DNA from: Tolypothrix sp. PCC 7712
GTDB taxonomy: Bacteria > Cyanobacteriota > Cyanobacteriia > Cyanobacteriales > Nostocaceae
Reading direction: 5' to 3'
Length of the DNA: 64,000 bases
Assembly: GCF_025860405.1 (NCBI RefSeq)
Contig: NZ_CP063785.1
Location: 3,472,001-3,536,000, forward strand
Shown: piece after piece, positions 17,216 to 26,828 of the stretch
Layout: the number at the start of each line of letters is the position of its first letter
Numbering within the stretch: the first letter of the stretch is position 1
Translations under genes and position numbers: made by a program
Notes under the pieces: model-generated
The model's input: the letters and a program-made list of their open reading frames with translations, nothing else
Database searches by the model: none
Told to the model about the DNA's origin: nothing

Positions 17216-20002
17216 TTAAGGACGAGACTGCAACCGTCGTTCGCCGTAACGTAATAAACGTTCAATTGCTGCTAGACGATTCTCCCAGACTTTGACTTGA
17301 TAGGGATTTTCTATTGCTTCTTGGCGCATCCAGGTTCGATATTGAGATTGGAATTGGCTGAGTGCAGCTTTAGCAGTAATGAACTTACTAGCAGAAGGTG
17401 AGGCTGCTAGCTGAGATAAAGCTGTTTGTAGAACTTGTGCTTGATTATTAAAATCAGCAATTGTAGCTGCTGGCATCCGCATTTGATCGCTTTGCAAAAT
17501 AAATTTCCATTCTCTTTGTAAGCCGTTATAACGCACAGCAGCGGCTTGAAAAGGTTGACGATGGGGAATCGGTTCGGTGCTGGTAGGTTGGGCTTTACCT
17601 TGAGTATGACTAAAGATTTTGTGGAACTCGTTGTTCAAATTATCAACCGCAAAAAGTGCGTAACCGCTAACAGGTAAATCTCTTACCAATTGCAGTTGAT
17701 CGAATGCGCCTACAGTTGGCAAAGAAAGCAGCCGAATTCCCGGTACTAATAAAGTTGCGCCTAATTGTGTAGAAGCAATCCAAGGTTGTGCTAGGCGTTG
17801 AAAGCGAGAAGTATCCAAAGCATAAGTCATGGGCACAATTAAATCGATATCTCCGCGCCTAGCCCAAACTTCCCAGTGCTGTTGCAGCTTGTGAATGCGT
17901 TCTATTTCTGGTAGGGGAAATACAGCCACGGAGACAATTAAATTAGAGCGTTTTTGTCGCAGTTGTTGGGAAACTTGGGCGACAAAACTATCAATTTGCT
18001 CGGTACGGAATGCTGTCCACTTTTGCCATAAATCGCGATCGCTAGGAGAAATTTTCGTGGGATCTACCCCTGTAAGTTGCTGAAATTGTTCTCTAGCGGC
18101 TTTACCATAGCCGTAAGTTCTCCCGGCGGCGGGGTCTTGGAAGGGATAACGGATATAATCTAATTGAATCCCGTCAACTTGATAACGAGTGACAATTTCT
18201 TCATACAGCCTGAGTAAATATTGCCGCAATTGGGGATTTGCTGGGTCAAAAAATGGTTTGGTTTGACCGATAGGAATCATGTTGCCACGATTATCGTAGT
18301 TTGCCCAATCGGGATTAGCTGCTAGCACTGGCCCAGGATAATCTGGCTTGGCGTTAATAATTTCATTGTGACGCTGATTACCCGCCGCAAAAGCCCAAAC
18401 CCAAGCGTGTAGTTCCATATTTCTCGCATGGGCTAATTTGACGGCTGAGGCTAATGGATCCCAACCGCGAACTAAGGGGTTTTGTTGGGGTGCAACTTGG
18501 CTAGGATAAATTGTGTAACTGGCGTTGACGGTTTCAAAAAATACCGTGTTAATTCCTGATTGTGCCAGGCGATCAAAAATTTGTGCTAGTCCTTGCTCAC
18601 TACCAGCACGGACAATTGTCCCCCTATCTAACCAAACTGAGCGAATTTCTGGTTGAGCTAATCTGCGATTTAAGGGAAACTGCTTCCACAAACTCGCCTT
18701 GGCTGTGAGCCACTGCTGACGAGCTAAAGCATAATTTTTTTGCGCCACCAACACAGGTATATTTTTGGCTATTTCTCTGGCTTGGGTAATTGCTACGGCT
18801 GTTTCTGGTATTTGCACGCCAGACCGACTAGCAATCAAGTTGGGGCGGTCTACCTTCAGCCCTTCGGTATTGCTGCTGGCAATATCTTCATTAGCACCAT
18901 TGGTAGCAGCTGCTAAATTTGAACTCTCGACACGCCCAATCAGATTTTCTAGCTCCTGCTGCAGGGCGATCGCATCGCCGCTACTAATTGGTACATTCGA
19001 GTTGGGTACTACATCCAACCGCACTGTGTCTTCTAGTTGATCAATCGGCTCCTGGGAACTTTGACGTGTTACATTCGCTAACGGTCTAGGTTGGGGAGCC
19101 GTGGCGATCGCTTTTGGTGGCGTTTTAGTTTGTGGTTTTGGTGTATTGGTAATTGGCGGTTGCACAACTGGTTGAATCGCAGTTGTAATCACTGGTGGTA
19201 ATGGTGAGGGTGTTGTGGATTTCGCCACTGTGGAAGTAGAACAAGTCGGTGAACCACCTTCGACCTTCCTACTAGCACTGGGTGGTAGCTTCATATAACG
19301 CGCGATCGCGGCTTTTAACCAAGCGTTATCTAACTCTGCACCTGCAACTGCATCTACACCCCAGCGCCAGCCTAACAAAGTGGAACGGTCAGTAGTGACT
19401 ACAGCTGCCTGATTATCTGTACTATTCCATACTGCCGCAGGTGTACTGACGCTATCGGGTAAGATTACGCCACCATGTACTTTGCCAAACATCGCCCCTT
19501 GGTTGACCCAGTCTTCTGGTAGCTTGGTTTTTGCTGGTTGTAGCTCTTGCTTTTCACTCAAGCTAAATCCCCAAAAACCGCCTACAATACTTCGCAACAA
19601 CTGGCGCACGCCTGGGGCTGACAAACTACCCACAGGGCCGCTAGCAATTAAACGCCCGCCTTTGCTCATCCATTCTTCTAAAGCGATGGTTTGTGCTGGT
19701 GTTAATGTTTCAACGTTAGGCAAAAATAATACCTTGCGATCGCCCAAATCTGTCGCACTTCGCACATCAGCTAGGGGGATCACACAATATTTCACCCCAG
19801 CCGCTTGCAAGCGATTAGTAATTGTTGACCATTGATTACTATTATCTTGACTATAAACTATGCTCAATACTGGTTCTTCATCTGCCGCAATTGCTGGTAT
19901 AATTCCCAAACTATTTAATAGTAAAAATTGCAGATTAAAAATGAAGAATCCGGCTTTTTTTAGTTGTAATTGTTTGGTAACACGCTTTTCCTGATTCTTC
20001 AC
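17216..20002 (-). CDS. Secreted glycosyl hydrolase-like protein, family 10-like (GHL10)
   Basis: A 928-residue exported protein. An N-terminal hydrophobic segment (about 19-40, ending AIAA) serves as signal or anchor. A domain of about 45-235 resembles a glutamine-amidotransferase-like fold (LFLPNVETLTPAQTIALEEW). A Pro/Thr/Gln-rich linker covers about 245-340. The GHL10 TIM barrel (about 450-770) contains SVWLDRG, INTVFFETVNASY, LHAWVWAFAAGNQRHN, YQVDGIQLDYIRYP and IDLIVPMTYALD. The GIQLDYIRYP and VPMTYAL motifs are characteristic of this family, thought to act on cell-wall or extracellular glycans. The substrate is unknown. It is monocistronic as far as can be seen. Confidence 0.88.
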   Translation of the reverse strand: MKNQEKRVTKQLQLKKAGFFIFNLQFLLLNSLGIIPAIAADEEPVLSIVYSQDNSNQWSTITNRLQAAGVKYCVIPLADVRSATDLGDRKVLFLPNVETLTPAQTIALEEWMSKGGRLIASGPVGSLSAPGVRQLLRSIVGGFWGFSLSEKQELQPAKTKLPEDWVNQGAMFGKVHGGVILPDSVSTPAAVWNSTDNQAAVVTTDRSTLLGWRWGVDAVAGAELDNAWLKAAIARYMKLPPSASRKVEGGSPTCSTSTVAKSTTPSPLPPVITTAIQPVVQPPITNTPKPQTKTPPKAIATAPQPRPLANVTRQSSQEPIDQLEDTVRLDVVPNSNVPISSGDAIALQQELENLIGRVESSNLAAATNGANEDIASSNTEGLKVDRPNLIASRSGVQIPETAVAITQAREIAKNIPVLVAQKNYALARQQWLTAKASLWKQFPLNRRLAQPEIRSVWLDRGTIVRAGSEQGLAQIFDRLAQSGINTVFFETVNASYTIYPSQVAPQQNPLVRGWDPLASAVKLAHARNMELHAWVWAFAAGNQRHNEIINAKPDYPGPVLAANPDWANYDNRGNMIPIGQTKPFFDPANPQLRQYLLRLYEEIVTRYQVDGIQLDYIRYPFQDPAAGRTYGYGKAAREQFQQLTGVDPTKISPSDRDLWQKWTAFRTEQIDSFVAQVSQQLRQKRSNLIVSVAVFPLPEIERIHKLQQHWEVWARRGDIDLIVPMTYALDTSRFQRLAQPWIASTQLGATLLVPGIRLLSLPTVGAFDQLQLVRDLPVSGYALFAVDNLNNEFHKIFSHTQGKAQPTSTEPIPHRQPFQAAAVRYNGLQREWKFILQSDQMRMPAATIADFNNQAQVLQTALSQLAASPSASKFITAKAALSQFQSQYRTWMRQEAIENPYQVKVWENRLAAIERLLRYGERRLQSRP

Positions 20003-20217
20003 TCCTCACTCCTCATTTAGATTAATTAATTCTTCGTTTAATCATTAACTGAAGTAGGAAGTATAAAGTATAAAAATATCCTATACTCAAAGGATTTTAC
20101 ATCAATTGTCAGCATATAAATATTTGCTTGCCCAAAACTAGCAAGATATCTACTGATTTCTTACTGTATCCTTTACACTTTCCTACGGAAAAGGCAAAGC
20201 CCTAGACAGTTTATATT

Positions 20218-21540
20218 TCATCCAATACAGGTATTGATTAATTGCTCAATTCCTGATATTGGAAAGATTTTGGTTCCCAGTTTGCTAGCAACTTCTTTAA
20301 TACTCATATCATCTAAAAATATCAATTCACCATGTTTAAGCATGACATTTGGCAGCAAAATACCATCACCTAAATCTTCACCTTTTAAGTTTAGAATTAA
20401 ATCATGCCCAGTTAATAAACCAGTCACACTAATATTTTGTCCCCAATAATCGCTAGCCAAAGCACGCATATTTACCTGCAAACCCGCCACAGAGTTTAAT
20501 TGTTTGAGGATGGGTTGAAATGCTTGCTCAACTGCATTACCAACTACCCAAGTTAATTTTTTCTCGGGAGAAATTTTAGCTGGGAGTGATTCCGCCGCAG
20601 CTGCAAATTGTTTAAGAAATAACCGAATCGAACCAACACCATTATCAATTTGGGGATACTCTTCATATTCAGCTTCACTAGGTAACTCTTCACCTGCAAT
20701 TAAAAACCATTCATCAGCCAACCAAACCACGCTAGAACCGAACTTTTGGCGAAATTCTAAAGCAAGTGATCGCACTTGAGAAATCACTTCTTGCGCTTTT
20801 TCTGGTGTTACAGGGGTAAGTTCGTCTTGTTCGGGGCGAAACCTTGTTAAACCCACAGGGACTACTGCCACTGATGCCACTGTCGGCACTTCGCCAGTAT
20901 AAAATGACGCTAAGTCCTCTAATGTTTGTTCCAAGTGTAAGCCATCATTTATACCAGGGCAAACTACGACTTGGGCATGAATTTGCAGTCGTCTTTCTTG
21001 GAACCATTTGAGTTGTTGTAAAATTTGCCCGGCGCGAGGATTTTTCAGGAGTTTAATTCTCACCTCTGGTTCTGTAGCATGAACAGAAACATATAAAGGA
21101 GATAGACGCATCTGTTCAATTCGCTGCCATTCCCGCTCTGGTAAATTGGTGAGAGTTAAATAAGACCCATATAAAAAGCTCAGACGATAATCGTCATCTT
21201 TAAAATACAAGCTAGAACGCTTTCCTGGTGGCTGTTGATCGATAAAGCAAAACGGACAGCGATTATTGCACTGAATTAAAGCATCAAACAGCGCCGTTTC
21301 AAATTCCAGCCCTAAGTCTTCGTCATAGTCTTTTTCAATTTCCACATTATGAGTTTTACCAGATGCATCCAAAACCTCTAGTTCTAAAACCTCATCAGCA
21401 CATAAAAATTGATAATCAATCAAATCGCGGGGATTTGTACCGTTAATTGCAACGATCGCATCCCCCACCTCAAAGCCGATTTCAGCCGCGATGGAATCTG
21501 GTAAGACTTTACTAATTTTGGCAGGGTGAATTGTACTCAT
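20218..21540 (-). CDS. PDZ-radical SAM-DUF512 iron-sulfur protein (cyanobacterial family)
   Basis: A 440-residue protein with an N-terminal PDZ-like domain (about 5-65, AAEIGFEVGDAIVAINGTNP). A radical-SAM-like core carries CNNRCPFCFIDQQP (about 91-104), giving a CxxxCxxC motif for a 4Fe-4S cluster. The C-terminal DUF512 region (about 240-435) ends in the GEDLGDGILLPNVMLKHGE motif. The arrangement and length match a conserved family found throughout cyanobacteria, described as putative iron-sulfur oxidoreductase; its reaction is not known. The ATG at 21540 is used. Confidence 0.9.
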   Translation of the reverse strand: MSTIHPAKISKVLPDSIAAEIGFEVGDAIVAINGTNPRDLIDYQFLCADEVLELEVLDASGKTHNVEIEKDYDEDLGLEFETALFDALIQCNNRCPFCFIDQQPPGKRSSLYFKDDDYRLSFLYGSYLTLTNLPEREWQRIEQMRLSPLYVSVHATEPEVRIKLLKNPRAGQILQQLKWFQERRLQIHAQVVVCPGINDGLHLEQTLEDLASFYTGEVPTVASVAVVPVGLTRFRPEQDELTPVTPEKAQEVISQVRSLALEFRQKFGSSVVWLADEWFLIAGEELPSEAEYEEYPQIDNGVGSIRLFLKQFAAAAESLPAKISPEKKLTWVVGNAVEQAFQPILKQLNSVAGLQVNMRALASDYWGQNISVTGLLTGHDLILNLKGEDLGDGILLPNVMLKHGELIFLDDMSIKEVASKLGTKIFPISGIEQLINTCIG

Positions 21541-21587
21541 TTGTCATCTGTCATTTGTTATTTGTCATTTGTCACTAAGAACTATGA

Positions 21588-21725
21588 CTAGTAGTCTGCC
21601 AAAGTTTTTTTCACAGGCGAGGGGAAAGGGTAAGGGGAAAAGGGTAAAGGTTTAGAACCCTTCCCCTTTCCCCTTTTGCCTTTCCCCAATCTACACCTGT
21701 GAATATTTGTGTGTTGAACTACTAG
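21588..21725. repeat. Palindromic intergenic unit
   Basis: The outer arms CTAGTAG (21588-21594) and CTACTAG (21719-21725) and inner arms TCACAGG and CCTGTGA enclose complementary AAGGGGAAA/TTTCCCCTT stretches, so the whole unit can fold on itself. It lies between the DUF512 and uppP genes and overlaps neither. Its interior resembles that of the element at 6062-6187. Confidence 0.45.
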
Positions 21726-21745
21726 GGACAAATGACCAAGGACTA

Positions 21746-22708
21746 TTAACTATTCTTCAACAAACCAGCACTAATTGCCCCTAAAATAGCTACACCAAAT
21801 GCCAATCGATACCAAATAAATACCCAGGTGCTTTGGGTTTTGAGGAAGCGCAGCAAGCCAGCGATCGCAATATAGGAGAAGATAGCGGCAGAAATCACGC
21901 CGACAACTAGGGGAATCATCGCATCGCTACTTAAGCCTGCGCCGACAACATCTTTTAATTCCACTAACCCCGCTAAGGTAATGGCGGGAATCCCTAGCAA
22001 AAATGAAAACCTCGCTGCGGTTTCCCGTTCTAATCCCATAAATAACCCCCCTGTGAGGGTAGAACCAGAACGAGATACCCCTGGGATTAATGCTAAACAT
22101 TGCGCCAAACCCATTAATAAGCCATCATTCATTGTCAGCTTTTCAAAGTTACGTTGACGCTTACCTAGTTGTTCAGCCAATCCTAGTAACAGCGACATAA
22201 AGATAGAAGCGATCGCGATCGCACTTAAGCTTCTAATGGGAGAATTATCAAAATCGGGGATAAACTTTTTAATCAACAGCCCAAAAAAGACAATTGGCAA
22301 AGTTCCCAAAATTATCCCCAAGGCTAACCGCAAGTCATAGTCATTGTAATCTTTATGGGCGATCGCTCTAGCTGAACCCTTAATAATTCGCGCTAAGTCC
22401 GGCCAGAAGTACCACAGCACCGCCGCAATGCTACCTAATTGAATAATTGCTGTAAACGCTACCCCCGGATCACCCCAACCTAGAACCACAGGTACAACTT
22501 TTAAGTGGGCTGTACTACTAATGGGTAAGAATTCTGTCAGTCCTTGTACGAAACCTAAAATAATTGCTTGCAAAATATTCATTTGTTGCACCCCCTCACC
22601 CCCGGGCTGAGGCTGGGTGCTGAGAACTTGCAGCGGAAATGCAGCTACTGACAAAGCAGCAGATACCGCACTCAACATTAAAAATTGTTGTCGTTTTAAT
22701 AGAGCCAT
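21746..22708 (-). CDS. uppP: Undecaprenyl-diphosphatase (BacA/UppP)
   Basis: A 320-residue integral membrane enzyme that dephosphorylates undecaprenyl diphosphate to recycle the lipid carrier for peptidoglycan and glycans. The two signature regions are intact: ILGFVQGLTEFLPISSTAHL (about 50-69) and GVSRSGSTLTGGLFMGLERE (about 210-229). The ATG at 22708 adds a hydrophobic N-terminal extension of 42 residues relative to an internal ATG at 22582 (MNILQAIILGF), where most bacterial homologs begin. The extension looks like a signal or extra membrane segment. Both starts are possible. Confidence 0.93.
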   Translation of the reverse strand: MALLKRQQFLMLSAVSAALSVAAFPLQVLSTQPQPGGEGVQQMNILQAIILGFVQGLTEFLPISSTAHLKVVPVVLGWGDPGVAFTAIIQLGSIAAVLWYFWPDLARIIKGSARAIAHKDYNDYDLRLALGIILGTLPIVFFGLLIKKFIPDFDNSPIRSLSAIAIASIFMSLLLGLAEQLGKRQRNFEKLTMNDGLLMGLAQCLALIPGVSRSGSTLTGGLFMGLERETAARFSFLLGIPAITLAGLVELKDVVGAGLSSDAMIPLVVGVISAAIFSYIAIAGLLRFLKTQSTWVFIWYRLAFGVAILGAISAGLLKNS

Positions 22709-23175
22709 TAGTCTACCTGCGATCGCTAATCATACAACCTATTACAAAAACAACTACCTGGAGAACTTGCCAGGATAATCACAAAACAAAGCTGTGGATT
22801 ACCATGAATTTCCCCAAAGACGCGCCATTAATTTAGCACTCTCCCACTCAGAAGGTAGCTGTTAATAGCTAGAGTTTCTCAAAAATAGATGAAGCCTTAA
22901 CGACAATTTTTTAAAGTTCGTGTGAATAGGTTGGGGATTGGGGACTGGGGACTGGGGACTGGGAGATGAGGGAGATGAGGGAGATGAGGGAGATGAGGTA
23001 AAAAGTAATTACTCATTACTCATTACTCATTACTCATTACTCATTACTCATTACCCAATGCCCAATGCCCAATGCCCAATCCCCAAAATTAATGTAAAAT
23101 AAATATGCCCCTGGGGGGGATTTTTAAGTGTGGTATTTTAAGTAAGATAAAGTTTAGTAACAATTATTAAAAACA
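22709..23175. other. Divergent intergenic region with tandem repeats
   Basis: No gene is supported in 467 bases between the divergent uppP and DUF3120 genes. It should contain both promoters, but no convincing boxes were found. The right part is filled by the repeat arrays at 22932-23092. Confidence 0.6.
22932..23092. repeat. Compound tandem repeats (GGGGACT, GGGAGATGA, ATTACTC, CCCAATG)
   Basis: Four different short unit types follow one another: GGGGATT/GGGGACT heptads, GAGATGAGG nonamers, about seven CATTACT heptads and four CCCAATG heptads. All are repeat classes that recur elsewhere in this window. Confidence 0.9.
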
Positions 23176-23955
23176 TTGATTAATAATACATTGTCCTCAT
23201 ACGGTGCTCCTACCGGCTCTATAGATACTGAATTACAATCCATTAATCAAGGACGCAAAGGCATAGGTGAATTAGAGACGACACTCTCAAATTCTCCCAA
23301 TTTGCCCATATCTCCAGCTTCTACAAAAGTTTGGTTAGTGTTTGCGGCGGCGGTATTTTTGGTATCTGTACCAGTATTTATCGAAGCGCCATTAGTGCGA
23401 TCGCTCCCTAGTTTAAGTTTAGCGATCGCAGGCTTGTGGGTGTGGCTGAGTTTTAATTTAATGTCACGTCCCGCAACATATCTTTGGGGCGATTTGCTTT
23501 TAGGTTTTAGCTGGAGTTGGCTAGCAGGTGCAATTTACTGGGGATGGTTTCGCTGGGAACCGTTATGGCATTTACCAGTAGAATCTATTGGGCTACCCTT
23601 TGCTTGTTGGTGTCTGTTCAGAAATTGGGGCAAAGTTGGTAACTGGTTTTACTTAGGTTCCTTATTTGGTACAGTCTTAACGGATGTGTACTTTTATTTA
23701 GTAGATTTAATTCCCTATTGGCGACAAATCATGCAAGTTGAACCTGAGGGAGTTTCAGCAATTTTACAAAATGCTGTCATTCAAGTTAGAACACCTTGGG
23801 GACAAGCATGGGCGATCGCCTTAGCTTTAGTATTATTAACAACAGGTATTATCCCTCTACTTACTAAGCAAAGACATTGGTACGCCTTCAGTGGCGCAGT
23901 TTTAAGCACAATCTTAGTAGACAGCCTATTTTTATTAGCGGCAATTTTAGTATAA
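23176..23955 (+). CDS. DUF3120 family membrane protein
   Basis: A 259-residue protein with a polar N-terminus (1-48) and about six to seven hydrophobic segments from residue 50 to the end, several Trp-rich (GFSWSWLAGAIYWGWFRWEPLW). This matches the cyanobacterial DUF3120 family of unknown function. The frame opens with TTG at 23176 and has a second TTG at 23191; there is no ATG before residue 95, so a non-ATG start is needed. Role unknown. Confidence 0.8.
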   Translation: MINNTLSSYGAPTGSIDTELQSINQGRKGIGELETTLSNSPNLPISPASTKVWLVFAAAVFLVSVPVFIEAPLVRSLPSLSLAIAGLWVWLSFNLMSRPATYLWGDLLLGFSWSWLAGAIYWGWFRWEPLWHLPVESIGLPFACWCLFRNWGKVGNWFYLGSLFGTVLTDVYFYLVDLIPYWRQIMQVEPEGVSAILQNAVIQVRTPWGQAWAIALALVLLTTGIIPLLTKQRHWYAFSGAVLSTILVDSLFLLAAILV

Positions 23956-24115
23956 AAAAATAAGTAGTAGGGAAAATTAGGAGAAGCCTCTTAATTTAAA
24001 AAACAACAAAAATAGCTTTAATTAAACCGTTGGAAGTGGAAATTCAGCAGGTAATGAAGAAATTGGAGACATTGTTAAAATAATCAATAAAAGCTGACTA
24101 TTTGGAGAAAAAGCA

Positions 24116-24685
24116 ATGAAAGTTGCAGCCGCTAAAAAGATGAGCTTTGAAGAATTCATTAATTATGACGATGGCACTGATTTTTTATATGAATTAGAAA
24201 ATGGAGAATTAATTCAGATGCCATTAGAAAGCGAGCTAAATCGCCGGATAGTGATGTTTTTAGTTGCTTATTTCTTACAATTGGGAATTCCATTTTATCG
24301 CTTGAGTACGAAAACAGAAGTTTCTGTGAATAGTCGGCAGGTGGGGGTAAGAGTGCCTGATTTGACTCTGTTTTCGGAAGAGTTAGCGACAGTAATGCAA
24401 GGCGCAAAGCGATCGCTGATTTTGATGGATATGCCGCCGCCGTTATTGGTGGTTGAGGTAGTCAGTCCAAATCAGGAAAGTCGGGATTATCGTTATAAGC
24501 GTTCTGAGTATGCGGCACGAGGAATTGCGGAGTATTGGATTGTTGATCCTATCGCCCAAAAGGTGACAGTTTTGGAATGGGTAGAGGGATTTTATGATGA
24601 GCGAGTTTATCAGGGAGAAAGTGCGATCGCCTCTTCAATTTTTGCTAATCTTCAGTTAACTGCGGCGGAAGTTTTGCAAGGATGA
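24116..24685 (+). CDS. Uma2 family (DUF820) PD-(D/E)XK nuclease-like protein
   Basis: A 189-residue protein of the Uma2 family, greatly expanded in cyanobacteria. The restriction-endonuclease-like core is readable: FLYELENGELIQMP (about 22-35), RVPDLTLFSEE (metal-binding Asp, about 79-89), LLVVEVVSPNQESRDYRYKRSEYAARGIAEYWIVDP (Glu and Lys of the D..ExK-like site). Activity and role of the family are not established, though it is often found near accessory and defence genes. The ATG at 24116 follows GGAGAAAAAGCA, a plausible ribosome site. Confidence 0.88.
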   Translation: MKVAAAKKMSFEEFINYDDGTDFLYELENGELIQMPLESELNRRIVMFLVAYFLQLGIPFYRLSTKTEVSVNSRQVGVRVPDLTLFSEELATVMQGAKRSLILMDMPPPLLVVEVVSPNQESRDYRYKRSEYAARGIAEYWIVDPIAQKVTVLEWVEGFYDERVYQGESAIASSIFANLQLTAAEVLQG

Positions 24686-24779
24686 GATGTGATGAAAACG
24701 TTTGATGAACTTGTTTTAAAATATGTTACTTGTCCCCCTTCCCTTGTCTCTCTTCGCTGTGCTGTGTTTCTTTGTTTGC

Positions 24780-26807
24780 TCAAAGATTCAAATCCAACAA
24801 TTGCGAGATAGCAGGTAATAACTTATGCCCAGTTTTTACTAATTTGGCAGAATTGGGTAAACTAGCCAGCGTACCAATCAAAATCTTAAACGCAGTTCTG
24901 GCTAACCTGTGTATATGTCCTTCCTCCGGATTTTTTCCCGCTTCAGCTAAAGCCATTACCTGCTCTAATGCTTCCGCTTTATCTTCAGGTTGTAATTCTC
25001 TATTCGCTTCAATTTCTGATTGCAACTGTTTCAGCAGGTTAGCTAATTTTGCTGCTTCTGGAGAATCTAAATTTTCAAGTTGGTTAATACTACTATTAAC
25101 AAGGTCATTTGCTTCATTAATAGTAACTTCATTGACCATTGATTCGCTTAATTTTTCAATGTAGCTACCGCTAGTAATCACCACCATTTCATCAGTTTTA
25201 ACAATTCTTCTTCTCTGTTGAGCAGCAACTAAAACAGCCTGAATTACAGAGTTTTGCGGTTGCAGTACTAACGCTTGTTTAAATTGTTCTTTTGCTGCTT
25301 CAAATCTTCCTTGCTCCATTAGTTCTTGTCCGTAACTCAGTAAAGCTTGAATAAATCCTTCCTGAGTTCTAATCGAATCGACTTTATAAGCTCTAGCATA
25401 AAGTTCTACAGCTTGGTCAAAATCTCTAATATCTATGCAAATTTCAGCTAATCTAAATAGTGCATCAAAATGGTTAGGATTAGCCTGTAATACTTGCTCG
25501 TAGAGATTGGCTGCATTTTGTAAATCGCTATTTTGAGATAACTTTACTGCTTGTTGATAAAGGCGATTAGCTTGCGAATCTAGTTTTTCTAATTCCCAAA
25601 TTTCTCGCCTTAAAGGATATCTTTTGACTAACCATTTACGGACTAACTCAACTGTTACCTTATAGTTATTCCAACGTAATGGTAAAGAGATTTTTGGTGC
25701 TATATTTTGTAAGAAATCCCATTGCAATAATCGTTCTTCTGCTATGTGAAAAGGCTCAGTTAAAACTACACCACATTGCACCAGCAGTTTTAATGGTTCT
25801 CCCTTAGCTACAGAGGTTGTTTGTTGTTGAACTTCTGCTACCGCCGAGAAAATTACTCGCTCAGTAATCGGTAAACCATCTCGGAACCAAGCTAAACCAG
25901 CCTCACCAATTTCAATTGCTTCCTCAACAATATTTTGTACATCACTGCGAGTAACTTGCCAGCGTTGTTCTTCCCTCGCTTGCGAAAAAAGCGCAAAGCA
26001 AATTACTTGGGTAAAATAAGGATGTCCTGCTGACAATTCTAAAATTGCATCTATAGCATCAGGCTCATATTTGAGAATATTCTTAGCAGGTTTGGTAATT
26101 AATTGTTCTGCACTTTGTCTATCTAATAGACCAATTTCTCGATTTGGTGCTTGCCTAAATAAACTCAGTAAATTGGGTAAATCATCCAATTGTCTACCGA
26201 TAACTGGAATGATAAAAAGTTCTTTTTGGGAATAAACAACCGATTGGAGACAAGGAAAAAATTCAGCAACAGAAGAATTTTGACCAGAATCACCTAATAC
26301 ATCAAACTCATCTAGCAAAAGTACCAAGTTTTTACCATTAATGACTTGATAAATTTGAGGTAAAAATTCATTGAAGAATATACCTGCATCTTTTTGCAGT
26401 TGTTTTTTTGTTGGTAAAGCAAGTTGGCGGCGATGTGGATGGCGATAATCATCTAAATAATCAATAATCTCTCTTGCTAGCTCATATAAAACCTCACTTA
26501 GGCACTTCTGACTTTTACCCTCTAGCGATAAAGGTATAAAGAAAAAGTTTTCTAAATCGATAAAGTGAGGAATTTGGGACAGCACAGATGACTTACCAAT
26601 CCGGCGCTGACCGTGGAGTAAAATTACCTGTGCGCCTTGATTGAGATTGTCATAAATAAAATTGAATAGGTCTTCACGCCCAAAAAATAACTCTGGTTCA
26701 TAAATTGGACGACCAATAACATACGGATTATCTTCCCAATTGGTTGAAGACACCATTCTCGCCAACTCCTCCCCAGAGGAAGTAGATCTAGCTTGTACTT
26801 TAAGCAT
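24780..26807 (-). CDS. AAA/STAND-type ATPase with TPR repeats
   Basis: A 675-residue protein. The N-terminal ATPase (about 25-300) has a Walker A-like LLHGQRRIGKSSVL (about 59-72) and Walker B LVLLLDEFDVLG, preceded by the GRPIYEPELFFGREDLF entry motif of AAA-like STAND ATPases. A winged-helix-like region follows. At least three TPR units lie at about 415-525 (SQANRLYQQAVKLS, NHFDALFRLAEICIDI, GQELMEQGRFEAAKEQF). The last 130 residues are helical and have no match I recognise. It lies 21 bases downstream of a second ATPase on the same strand, so the two are likely co-transcribed and may work together. The trigger and output are unknown. Confidence 0.82.
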   Translation of the reverse strand: MLKVQARSTSSGEELARMVSSTNWEDNPYVIGRPIYEPELFFGREDLFNFIYDNLNQGAQVILLHGQRRIGKSSVLSQIPHFIDLENFFFIPLSLEGKSQKCLSEVLYELAREIIDYLDDYRHPHRRQLALPTKKQLQKDAGIFFNEFLPQIYQVINGKNLVLLLDEFDVLGDSGQNSSVAEFFPCLQSVVYSQKELFIIPVIGRQLDDLPNLLSLFRQAPNREIGLLDRQSAEQLITKPAKNILKYEPDAIDAILELSAGHPYFTQVICFALFSQAREEQRWQVTRSDVQNIVEEAIEIGEAGLAWFRDGLPITERVIFSAVAEVQQQTTSVAKGEPLKLLVQCGVVLTEPFHIAEERLLQWDFLQNIAPKISLPLRWNNYKVTVELVRKWLVKRYPLRREIWELEKLDSQANRLYQQAVKLSQNSDLQNAANLYEQVLQANPNHFDALFRLAEICIDIRDFDQAVELYARAYKVDSIRTQEGFIQALLSYGQELMEQGRFEAAKEQFKQALVLQPQNSVIQAVLVAAQQRRRIVKTDEMVVITSGSYIEKLSESMVNEVTINEANDLVNSSINQLENLDSPEAAKLANLLKQLQSEIEANRELQPEDKAEALEQVMALAEAGKNPEEGHIHRLARTAFKILIGTLASLPNSAKLVKTGHKLLPAISQLLDLNL

Positions 26808-26828
26808 ACGGCACGTGATAATTACTTC

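Noticed and set aside
24692..24811. Short plus-strand frame starting MKTFDELVLKYV after the Uma2 gene
   Set aside because: About 40 codons, overlaps the end of the convergent TPR ATPase gene and has no recognisable feature.
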